Of a DNA stretch of 27,858 nucleotides, positions 1 to 6,962 are shown piece by piece. Below the pieces are notes generated by a model. It did not search any database, had not been told where the DNA came from, and saw only the letters and a list, made by a program, of their open reading frames with translations. The translations under genes were made by a program, and so were the position numbers. Every line of letters starts with the position of its first letter. Position 1 is the stretch's first letter. Source of the DNA: a virus; the IMG/VR virus record IMGVR_UViG_3300005918_000098, positions 1 through 27,858 of that record. One strand, 5' to 3'.

Positions 1-629
1 GTTCCTAAGTTTTGTGAGACTCCCCAAAACGCGGCTCGTCCAGAACGCTGTGACGCTGGAACGGTATATTTCTCCGTAACATGATGCTCGAAATCACCCG
101 ATATAGAATGGGCTTTGTAAACGTAGGACGTGACGTTAGCAGGTAAATCAGTGACAGTAATTTTATACTGTGCGACTGTTAGGTATCCACCTGTGTCAAC
201 TTCCGTGTAATCGGCTGCAAAATCTTCAAGTGGGTCTTTGAATGGTTCTGGCTCACCTTCGAGTTTGTCGAGATCAACATCGGTCATTGTTTTGATGTCA
301 GTCGTCTTGTGCGCAGCTTTACCTTCAGCCTTCAGTTTTACAAGTTCAGGGTCAACCCAATCTGGGTCAAGCGCGTGGTTTTTGGTGTCGTCACTTCGTA
401 CTGTAGGACGCAACTTCAACATTTCATCAATGGCTACATCCAGAATGCCAAGACACGTTTGGCGATATAGCTGAGCGTCAGCAGATAGATCATCATTTCG
501 CGTGTTATGCTTCAGCCTAACAGCCTCAATAAGGGCATACGAAAGCTGGTAGCGCTCTTTAGCAAGCTCGATACCTTTAGAGATTGATATAGGCCAAGTG
601 ATTTTTGGTTTAAATGAATCCAAAGCCAT
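1..629 (-). CDS. Virion-associated protein of unknown function, 3' end cut by window
   Basis: I do not recognise this gene. It opens with ATG at 629 behind an AGGA ribosome site about nine bases upstream and stays open to the left edge, giving at least 209 residues. The first 70 residues are helical and charged (MALDSFKPKITWPISISKG onward). A Pro- and acid-rich middle follows (about residues 75-140), then a beta-rich part with an ITVTDLPANVTSYVY-like stretch typical of Ig-like or fibre domains. It is the last gene visible after the tail genes and two modification enzymes, so a baseplate, fibre or other structural role is plausible. That is inference from position and composition only; there is no catalytic motif, signal peptide or membrane segment in the visible part. 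Confidence 0.7.
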   Translation of the reverse strand, partial: MALDSFKPKITWPISISKGIELAKERYQLSYALIEAVRLKHNTRNDDLSADAQLYRQTCLGILDVAIDEMLKLRPTVRSDDTKNHALDPDWVDPELVKLKAEGKAAHKTTDIKTMTDVDLDKLEGEPEPFKDPLEDFAADYTEVDTGGYLTVAQYKITVTDLPANVTSYVYKAHSISGDFEHHVTEKYTVPASQRSGRAAFWGVSQNLG

Positions 630-656
630 CTTGTCTCTTCCTAATGTACAACTACA

Positions 657-1850
657 TCAATTGGAAATTATGAGTAAGCAATCCGTTCCTACAGCGTGTG
701 GATAATGTTCCCACGTAAAATTGATGTCTAAGTCTCTGAGCCAACTGGATATTGCAGGAAGATAGTAACTGTTTTCCCAGAAGGTTTTACGCCCAGCCTT
801 TGCTCTAGGCCGAATGAAATCACGCGAAGACTTAGCCGAAGCAAAAAAGCTTACCAAAGACACACTTGAATTGATGTCTAAAACCCGCGACATAAATGGA
901 TTCCAGTGGCTGACGTGTTCAATAACACCGCAGGCGACAACTGCATCATACTTATCTCGCACTATATCTAAATCAGTAGTCAGAAAATCTCCTGTTTCAA
1001 ATGTAGCGTTAGGGGTTTTTGTTACTCGAGCCTGCGGATTTACATCTATTCCGTGGTACTTAGGATAGTTTGGCGCAAGGTGTCCAAGCCCACAACCTAT
1101 TTCATAAACCGATTGTATCTCTCTCTCGCGCAAAATAGCATCTACCCTATCCCATAATGCTGTATGTCGCGCTACCATCGGAACATAAAATTCCTTACTC
1201 TGCCCACGCCAAAAAGTACGTTCTGGCGTAGTCGGCTTCTCGGTTTCATCGTTTAGTTTAGTTCTTGAAATGAGAGCCATCCCACGATTTGTATGCAACA
1301 TTTCGCTGTAAATGTTCAGACGGTCGCAAGATGCTTCGACATTCTTACTGTCTCTCCGGGCGTCATCTAACAGAATTATGCCATCCTGCGCCAGAAACGG
1401 AAGCATAATATCAATAGCCATCATACGAGCTTCCGTGCCCGGGGGACCATCTATAACGATCGTATCAAACTTCCCAACCAGCTCGATTACATCATAAAAA
1501 CCTGTATCCTTATTTATCGTAAATGTTTTGCATTCAACAGGAGTATTTTGGCTGGTCTTAGCCGCAGCCCTTGCCGTTGTAACATATTTTGTAGCTTGCT
1601 CGGTGTACTTAAGCAGATGATCGATTGACAAAACACTGCTAACTTTCGCATTCTTTGCGAGATTCCAGGTACCTTTTCCTGTGCCAGAACCAAACTCCAA
1701 AACTCTTCCGTTTGCGAGCCGATTAAAACATCCTATTGCAGCTGATTCAAACGCTGCCCCACCACTGTCCTTTGGAATACCCTCTATCTTGGGAAGCAGT
1801 TTACGAAGTTCGGCGAGCTTTGCAAAAAACTCTTTATTGGTGTTTACCAT
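657..1850 (-). CDS. Tandem two-domain class I SAM-dependent methyltransferase
   Basis: This 397-residue protein holds two class I (Rossmann-fold) methyltransferase domains. Domain 1 (about residues 5-195) has motif I LEFGSGTGKG at 51-60, the acidic SID that would hold the ribose of SAM at about 75-77, and IVIDGPPGTEAR at 131-142, like the Methyltransf_24 group. Domain 2 (about 220-397) has motif I VYEIGCGLGHL at 248-258, GIDVNP at 267-272 and VACGVIEHV at 305-313, like the Methyltransf_11/23 group that modifies small molecules or sugars. Domain 1 is clearly paralogous to the C-terminal domain of the gene upstream, so a duplication has taken place. GGAG lies eight bases before the ATG, which also overlaps the stop of a methyltransferase remnant as TAATG. 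The substrate is unknown; a sugar on a virion protein is my preferred guess because of the neighbours. Confidence 0.88.
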   Translation of the reverse strand: MVNTNKEFFAKLAELRKLLPKIEGIPKDSGGAAFESAAIGCFNRLANGRVLEFGSGTGKGTWNLAKNAKVSSVLSIDHLLKYTEQATKYVTTARAAAKTSQNTPVECKTFTINKDTGFYDVIELVGKFDTIVIDGPPGTEARMMAIDIMLPFLAQDGIILLDDARRDSKNVEASCDRLNIYSEMLHTNRGMALISRTKLNDETEKPTTPERTFWRGQSKEFYVPMVARHTALWDRVDAILREREIQSVYEIGCGLGHLAPNYPKYHGIDVNPQARVTKTPNATFETGDFLTTDLDIVRDKYDAVVACGVIEHVSHWNPFMSRVLDINSSVSLVSFFASAKSSRDFIRPRAKAGRKTFWENSYYLPAISSWLRDLDINFTWEHYPHAVGTDCLLIISN

Positions 1851-1980
1851 TAAATTCTCTCCTTCGAGGATTCAGTTCCTTTAAGATATCGAACCACATC
1901 GTCTATTAGGATTATACCTCCGATTGCGGGACGAGGCAATAACAAGTCTAGGCCCCTGACCTCCGGTCCTTCTTTCCAGT
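1850..1980 (-). pseudogene. 3' remnant of a further class I methyltransferase
   Basis: Between the two methyltransferase genes, and in a different frame from the upstream gene, an open stretch reads YWKEGPEVRGLDLLLPRP, then GGIILIDDVVRYLKG, and ends in TAA at 1850-1852. This matches the end of motif III and the GGII-IDD strand of class I methyltransferases; the two flanking full domains have APDGIILIDDTKRD and AQDGIILLDDARRD at the equivalent place. There is no start codon with a ribosome site and no motif I, so it cannot be a working enzyme. Its stop overlaps the ATG of the next gene as TAATG, the junction style of intact pairs in this genome, which suggests a whole gene once ended here. The right boundary is approximate because the frame continues open beneath the upstream gene. 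Confidence 0.6.
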
Positions 1981-3696
1981 ACCTCTTTTTATGACACGAA
2001 AGCCACGATTTGTGTCTATAAGTTCCTGAGTTAAGCCTAATCTAATACACGCTTCGTCTATTTGCGCGTAATCTCTCTTTGTGTCATCTATCAGGATTAT
2101 ACCATCTGGAGCTAAATTAGACAGCAATAAATCTATCGCATGTTTTCTAGCTCGTGTGCCGGGAGGGCCGTCTATTAGAATTGTATTGTACAACTCAGTA
2201 TTAATAAAATCTAAGCTGTAGAAACCCGTTGCGCTATTGATTGTGTCTACAACAAACTCAACTTTGTTATCTGGCTCTACAAAATTGATGAATAGATGTG
2301 CGCCGTCTAAGTAGTGTTTGTTATTGTCTACTGAAGTCACGCTAGTAGTGTTAGAACGCATCAGAGCGAGTGTACCTTTCCCACTACCGGTACCAAACTC
2401 TAAAGCGTTTCCAGAGGCTCTAGCGGCAATACACTCGACTGCTTTACTCTCCAAAGTAGCTCCACCATCGTCACTCCTAACCGGTAACAGACCCTCTAAT
2501 TCGGATAATCTGTTGAAGAAATCCTCATCCGTTCTTTTGTTAAGCGACTTGAAGTTCTTTTGATCTTCTCCAGCGAACTCGTCTTCCTGATACAAATCAT
2601 AAGACCATTCTCCTATGAACTTCTCGAACAATTGCTTATACGCTTTATCCGAAAGAATAGTCTTGAAGGTGTGGCGCATATTACATGCGGCTGCGAACTT
2701 CCCATTTGGATTATAAGGTCTTTTATTTCTACTTGGATTACTTTTAGCTTGAAATTCATGCCCAACAATAAGATCGTGAGCCTGAACTATAGCTATTCTT
2801 GACATGAAAGCTCGCCAAGCAAGACCTCTTTCTTGTGAGCCTAGTAGGGAGAGAAAGTTATTCCAGCCACCTACAGCATTCCATGTTTCTCTCGATGCGA
2901 TAGTTGTACAGCTCGGCATCATAACTTGAGTGTCTTTGGTCTTTTCATCTGCAGAAGCTACCTGGTACTGTCCCCACCTACCGATACACGCCCCGTAAGG
3001 CTGTGTAGAAAACTTAGCCTTCCCGGGTACATACGGTTTCCATTCTTCGTCATAATAAATCTTCATCAATAGGGGTGTGTAGATAGCTTTATTTCTTAGG
3101 GCCTTTTGTATGACACGAAGTAAAGCTTCACTTATTACTTCCGTGTGCGCGTCTGTAAAGATGATTACCCTACCAACAGCTTTGCTTAAAAGATATCTCT
3201 TGGCTCTACCACAACCAACTGAGTCTTCGTTGATGAAAACCTTTACATCATCAAGACCTAAGTAACACTCAGCTTCACAACCATCTGCGAGAACAAGTAT
3301 CTCATGTTTTACATCAGCTAAAGCTTTATGGAAAGATTCACAAGTTCTCTTTAGTCTCAAGCCCTCGTCTTTAGAATTGATACATACCGACACAAGAACT
3401 TCTGTGTTATCAGCTGCATGAATCTCTTTCATGTATTCGGCGTAACTCTCATCATCGCCCCATTTGAAGGTCGGACAATGAGGTCTAGCCTTCGATGGAT
3501 CACCACAACCACAGATAGCGCACTTAAGGTGTCCGTTGGTTATAGTTGACTCAGAACAAGCCTCACAGATAGCTCTGTACTTTGATCTAGCAGCCTCAGA
3601 ACGATTTAAGGTTAATCTGCCAGGATAATGCTTTATAACTGTTCCACGCGCCTTGTGTGCCTTTGCTGCTACGAGTATCCTCTCCCTGAGCGTCAT
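1948..3696 (-). CDS. Glycosyltransferase (GT-A, DAH motif) fused to a class I methyltransferase
   Basis: This 582-residue protein has three parts. An N-terminal Cys cluster (Cys44, 47, 59, 62, 64 and 74, with CPTFKWG at 74-80) resembles the small CxxC...CxxCGC...CPxxKW module that precedes many phage glycosyltransferases. A GT-A domain (about 98-320) starts with VLVSVCINSKDEG and has TDAHTE at 181-186 as the metal-binding motif, GGW at 277-279, GSQERGLAWRA at 286-296 and VGHEF at 311-315. The order DAHxE, then a GG-E-xWR segment, then GHxF is like GT27 polypeptide GalNAc-transferases and related GT2 enzymes. The C-terminal methyltransferase (about 390-570) has LEFGTGSGKG at 432-441 and ILIDGPPGTRAR at 506-517. 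The ATG overlaps the preceding stop as TAATG, so the pair is translationally coupled. Fold calls are firm; donor sugar and acceptor are unknown. Confidence 0.87.
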   Translation of the reverse strand: MTLRERILVAAKAHKARGTVIKHYPGRLTLNRSEAARSKYRAICEACSESTITNGHLKCAICGCGDPSKARPHCPTFKWGDDESYAEYMKEIHAADNTEVLVSVCINSKDEGLRLKRTCESFHKALADVKHEILVLADGCEAECYLGLDDVKVFINEDSVGCGRAKRYLLSKAVGRVIIFTDAHTEVISEALLRVIQKALRNKAIYTPLLMKIYYDEEWKPYVPGKAKFSTQPYGACIGRWGQYQVASADEKTKDTQVMMPSCTTIASRETWNAVGGWNNFLSLLGSQERGLAWRAFMSRIAIVQAHDLIVGHEFQAKSNPSRNKRPYNPNGKFAAACNMRHTFKTILSDKAYKQLFEKFIGEWSYDLYQEDEFAGEDQKNFKSLNKRTDEDFFNRLSELEGLLPVRSDDGGATLESKAVECIAARASGNALEFGTGSGKGTLALMRSNTTSVTSVDNNKHYLDGAHLFINFVEPDNKVEFVVDTINSATGFYSLDFINTELYNTILIDGPPGTRARKHAIDLLLSNLAPDGIILIDDTKRDYAQIDEACIRLGLTQELIDTNRGFRVIKRGTGKKDRRSGA

Positions 3697-4121
3697 TATT
3701 TTGTATCCTCCGCCGCCAATTCCAAGTCATCTGCTATCCTATTTGCTTTTTCAGCGCTAAGACCCTTACATACAGCCCTGACCAAAGCATATTGAGCAAA
3801 CTTCTTACCGTTGAGCTTTTCTTCAGGTTCCGCAACCTCATTGTACTGTTCTACAAAACTCTTAGCCTTGCGAATTCTGTCCTTAATAGCTTCTTCATCA
3901 TTAGGGTCCGAGCGTTGAATATTTGCATGAAACGTTGCAGCCCTTTTCAGTAACGCCTTTGGCTTCTCGCTTCCATCACAATCAGGACAGTGTTGAGACT
4001 CTTGTACGGCGAGCGTCGAGTTAATACCTAGAATGCTTTGTAGCTTCTCGCAGCGTATCAGCCCTTCAGGAAACATTGAGGATGTTCCATAATAAAGACA
4101 GTTCTTTTTAGGGTCGAGCAT
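3696..4121 (-). CDS. Hypothetical protein with Cys motif, 141 aa
   Basis: I do not recognise a family. The protein is hydrophilic and charged, with a CPDCDGSEKPK segment near residue 46 that could be half of a zinc site; there are further Cys residues at the N terminus (KKNCLYYG, LIRCEK), and the C-terminal half is helical and acidic. The start was set at ATG 4121, six bases after GGAG; a TTG one codon earlier is less likely. It lies 11 bases downstream of the repeat-bearing tail protein and its stop overlaps the ATG of the glycosyltransferase fusion by one base. It therefore belongs to the same translational unit as a tail protein and a modifying enzyme. A chaperone, adaptor or minor virion role is possible, but nothing in the sequence proves it. 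Confidence 0.75.
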   Translation of the reverse strand: MLDPKKNCLYYGTSSMFPEGLIRCEKLQSILGINSTLAVQESQHCPDCDGSEKPKALLKRAATFHANIQRSDPNDEEAIKDRIRKAKSFVEQYNEVAEPEEKLNGKKFAQYALVRAVCKGLSAEKANRIADDLELAAEDTK

Positions 4122-4132
4122 CAATCTCTCCT

Positions 4133-6064
4133 TTAGTTACACTCGTACAACACACCACAAGCTGTGGCGCCGTCTTCACAGGTATCATACGGCCCACCTG
4201 TAACCTCGTAATAGTCACACGTCCAGACAGGATCCTCTGTGCAGTCACAGGTATCAATTAGAGCATCGAGCCAAGAGTACCCAAGGCTGACGCTGTAGAA
4301 AATCATGTCGAGATAAACAGCTTCACATTCCGGCGTGTCGGGCTCTTCACCGGTATACTGAGTATTTTTGATGCAATACCACTTAGATGGATCTAATCCC
4401 CCACTTGTAGTTGGCGCAGCCGTAGTCGGTGCAAGCGTTGTAGGCGCAAGTGTTGTAGGAGCCAAAGTAGTAGGCGCCAGTGTCGTTGGAGCCAAAGTTG
4501 TCGGCGCAAGTGTTGTTGGCGCTAGAGTAGTAGGAGCTAGAGTTGTCGGAGCCAAAGTTGTCGGCGCAAGTGTTGTTGGCGCTAGAGTAGTAGGAGCTAG
4601 AGTTGTCGGTGCGAGTGTCGTCGGAGCCAGTGTAGTAGGGGCCAAAGTCGTCGGTGCAGCTGTAGTTGGGAAATCACCTGAATCAGATAACACAACAATA
4701 CCATCGCCCGGATAAGTAGTCCCGCTCCACCATTGAATAGAAGAAGAATCATAAATTCGTTCATACAGCGGGTTAGTTGTCTCTGGCGTATACGTGATTG
4801 AGATTTCACCTGAACCATTGATGCGATCATTATCTGAATCAGTTATCTCTTTGTATGCGCTAACAGAAAATGCTGCATTATTTAACTTTAAGCTACCAAC
4901 ATTGTACACAGCATCATTGACAACAAACTTTGTCATGCCAGGAAGATGAATAAAAACATCTTCACCATCATCATATCCAGTTCTTGTGAGCTTAAGAGTC
5001 GATTTACCATCGCCAACTAGAGAAGGTGTGATATCTGTATCATCAAAAATATGCGTATAGCCCATATAGTTCTTGACAGTAGCTCCACCTATGTTACTAC
5101 CTATTGGAGAACCTCTTAAACCAGTGAGCTTGAATTGATATTGTGCTATATCGCCATAGATTTTACTTCCACCTGTTAACTCAACTGGTCCTAATGGATC
5201 TTGTATGAGTGTAACAGAGCCAGCCGCAGTACCATAACGCATAGGATACCTAAAGCCTGTGGTACCTATAGTGGCGCTCATGTAGGTCTTTTCTCTAACC
5301 CATGGAACATAAGCAAAGCCATATTCATCATCAAGTATTGTTTCAGCTGCGACTAGAAAGTGTGTGAGTCCATGATAAGTAGGCTTACAGACCTTGTAAT
5401 AATTGTATGCGCTATATTCCTCGCTTACTTGCACAACGTCACCACGGTTAATTGTGACACCACACTCATTGAAGATTTTGCATACCGTCGGGTCTTGTCC
5501 TACATATCTGACAGCAATTAAACCTGAGTTAGCAACGATACCGGCTGGAGGATCAGGTTGACTCGACGCATTATTGTTATCCAGTACGTAAGGACCACCT
5601 GCTGAGAGCGTTAGATAGGTGTCACTTGCGAGATTAGGGTCAATTCCATACCTGCCCTCAACTGGAGCAGATAATTTATCTCGACATAAAGCCCAGATAG
5701 TACCTAATTGCCTACATGGAACTACATAATTGTATTTAGATGCGCTGTCAAGTAAAACGTAATAGTTCAACAAAGGATCATAAATGTTAAGTGTAGCCGC
5801 TGTACCAATTAGAAGCTGAGAAGTGTATTCTTTTGAATAGACACTTTGACCTTCGACAATAGACCCCCAAGGAAAGTCCGTCGTGTCTGAATAAGCGGCG
5901 CTGAGATAAATGAGTCTCTCATCGTCTTTTGGTTTTATGCTACCTGTATCAATAGGCACATTGCGGAATTTGTCTCTAAAATCATCTACACCCTGAGCCA
6001 TAGAGTTCCATGCCTTGTCAGGGAGTACAGGTAAAGCCTCGCCCGGTTGTATGTTTTGTGTCAT
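4133..6064 (-). CDS. Tail protein with mucin-like Thr/Pro repeat and Cys-rich C terminus
   Basis: The 643-residue protein has three regions. Residues 1 to about 464 are Tyr-, Gly- and Asn-rich with many short beta-type strands, as in phage receptor-binding or baseplate-attached proteins. Residues about 465-551 are a repeat: one TTAAP-type unit, 15 units of TTLAP and another TTAAP-type unit. Residues about 555-643 are a small Cys-rich domain (WYCIKN, CDCTEDPVWTCDYY, GVLYECN) that looks like a secreted-type disulfide or metal knot. The long Pro/Thr stretch should form an extended, rigid stalk and is a good candidate for O-linked sugars. The start overlaps the stop of the upstream tail gene as TAATG. 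Its position directly after the tape measure and distal tail genes supports a tail-tip or fibre role; receptor binding is inference. Confidence 0.8.
   Translation of the reverse strand: MTQNIQPGEALPVLPDKAWNSMAQGVDDFRDKFRNVPIDTGSIKPKDDERLIYLSAAYSDTTDFPWGSIVEGQSVYSKEYTSQLLIGTAATLNIYDPLLNYYVLLDSASKYNYVVPCRQLGTIWALCRDKLSAPVEGRYGIDPNLASDTYLTLSAGGPYVLDNNNASSQPDPPAGIVANSGLIAVRYVGQDPTVCKIFNECGVTINRGDVVQVSEEYSAYNYYKVCKPTYHGLTHFLVAAETILDDEYGFAYVPWVREKTYMSATIGTTGFRYPMRYGTAAGSVTLIQDPLGPVELTGGSKIYGDIAQYQFKLTGLRGSPIGSNIGGATVKNYMGYTHIFDDTDITPSLVGDGKSTLKLTRTGYDDGEDVFIHLPGMTKFVVNDAVYNVGSLKLNNAAFSVSAYKEITDSDNDRINGSGEISITYTPETTNPLYERIYDSSSIQWWSGTTYPGDGIVVLSDSGDFPTTAAPTTLAPTTLAPTTLAPTTLAPTTLAPTTLAPTTLAPTTLAPTTLAPTTLAPTTLAPTTLAPTTLAPTTLAPTTLAPTTAAPTTSGGLDPSKWYCIKNTQYTGEEPDTPECEAVYLDMIFYSVSLGYSWLDALIDTCDCTEDPVWTCDYYEVTGGPYDTCEDGATACGVLYECN
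4412..4675 (-). repeat. 15-bp coding minisatellite (TTLAP units)
   Basis: About 17 consecutive 15-bp units encode Thr-Thr-Leu-Ala-Pro, with Ala replacing Leu in the two outermost units. Most units differ at third codon positions while the protein repeat stays invariant, so the amino-acid sequence is under selection. Bases 4488-4549 and 4548-4609 are identical, a four-unit (60-bp) duplication that must be recent. The stretch is in frame throughout, so unit loss or gain changes stalk length without breaking the gene. Confidence 0.95.
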
Positions 6065-6948
6065 TAGGCGATCCCATCTAAACCTAAACCATCAAAGTCT
6101 GTTTCTCGAAACACTCTGTGCATTTGTACGCCTATCGGAGTTGGCATAACAAATGTTTTACCGCCTATTAAAAGACTCGCCCTACCGTATAGCACGTCCA
6201 TAGCATCCCAACCAACCTTGTCAACAGTTAACGCTCCTACTGAGATACTACTTTCATCACGTTTAACACTAAAATGATAGGTCATTCGATATAAATCAGT
6301 ACCAAAGACCTGGTAAGGTGATCTTTCCTTCTCCGGGGGCCCCAACTCAAGCCCTCTAAAGAGAAGTTCACGTTTTGTATAGGTTACGCCATTCATCACA
6401 ACAGTCGAATCATTTACAGATGGTGTCATATCATCAATTGTGTCTTTGAACGCGGCTGAAGGCTCTGCAGTTTGCCATCGTGTTACATTAATTGATCTTT
6501 CGCTTGAAGGTATATCAAAACCACCTATGGAACCATCAAGTTTAGCTCCAATAACCTTTAGCGTGTCTGAGGGGTAAACGCCTTGATGTGAAACCACCTC
6601 GTAAGATTGCGTAATATGAGCGCTACCAGAAGCAGTTGTAGACTCCTCATAAAGCTCTTTGCCGTTAGTAGGTACCTCGAATGCTGAATAAGAAACCGTG
6701 ACTAGCCAAATACAGGCTGGTTCAGCTCCTATGTCAACGTGTACAGGCTCAACGGTTGGATAGGGCGTCTTGACAACATTTAGTATGATTGGAGCGCTCG
6801 CTGTGTTAATCGTTGCAGGAGCAGCCGTCCACGCCTCATTCATAGCCTCGATAGAATCGTTGGTTCCCCTTACAAGGTATTGAAGCGACCAATCCTTGAA
6901 CCGCGTCCCTGAATCACCATTATATTTTCTCTCAACCGTAACGGCCAT
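6064..6948 (-). CDS. Distal tail / baseplate-type structural protein
   Basis: This 294-residue protein has no signal peptide, membrane segment or catalytic motif. Its sequence is beta-rich, with many short strands. A recognisable feature is the region near residues 220-245 (FGTDLYRMTYHFSVKRDE, then GWDAMDVLYG), followed by a short domain ending in FDGLGLDG. Phage proteins placed just after the tape measure often have this build, with a strand-rich body and a conserved Trp-Asp region near the C terminus. It starts 14 bases after the tape measure stop, with GGAGG ten bases before the ATG, and its stop overlaps the next start as TAATG. By synteny it is a distal tail or baseplate hub component. 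I have not recognised a named family, so the role rests mainly on gene order. Confidence 0.72.
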   Translation of the reverse strand: MAVTVERKYNGDSGTRFKDWSLQYLVRGTNDSIEAMNEAWTAAPATINTASAPIILNVVKTPYPTVEPVHVDIGAEPACIWLVTVSYSAFEVPTNGKELYEESTTASGSAHITQSYEVVSHQGVYPSDTLKVIGAKLDGSIGGFDIPSSERSINVTRWQTAEPSAAFKDTIDDMTPSVNDSTVVMNGVTYTKRELLFRGLELGPPEKERSPYQVFGTDLYRMTYHFSVKRDESSISVGALTVDKVGWDAMDVLYGRASLLIGGKTFVMPTPIGVQMHRVFRETDFDGLGLDGIA

Positions 6949-6962
6949 AAGTCTTATCCCTC

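Noticed and set aside
1890-1919. TTGCCT-17-TATAAT as a promoter for the double methyltransferase
   Set aside because: The bases also encode the methyltransferase remnant, the -35 is weak, and the junctions here are of the coupled TAATG type.
4412-4675. Regular short repeats that could be taken for a CRISPR array
   Set aside because: 15-bp units with no spacers, in frame within a structural gene.
4368-4715. Plus-strand open frame made of VVGAS-type repeats
   Set aside because: It is the complement of the Thr/Pro minisatellite; the lack of stops follows from the repeat, and there is no ribosome site.
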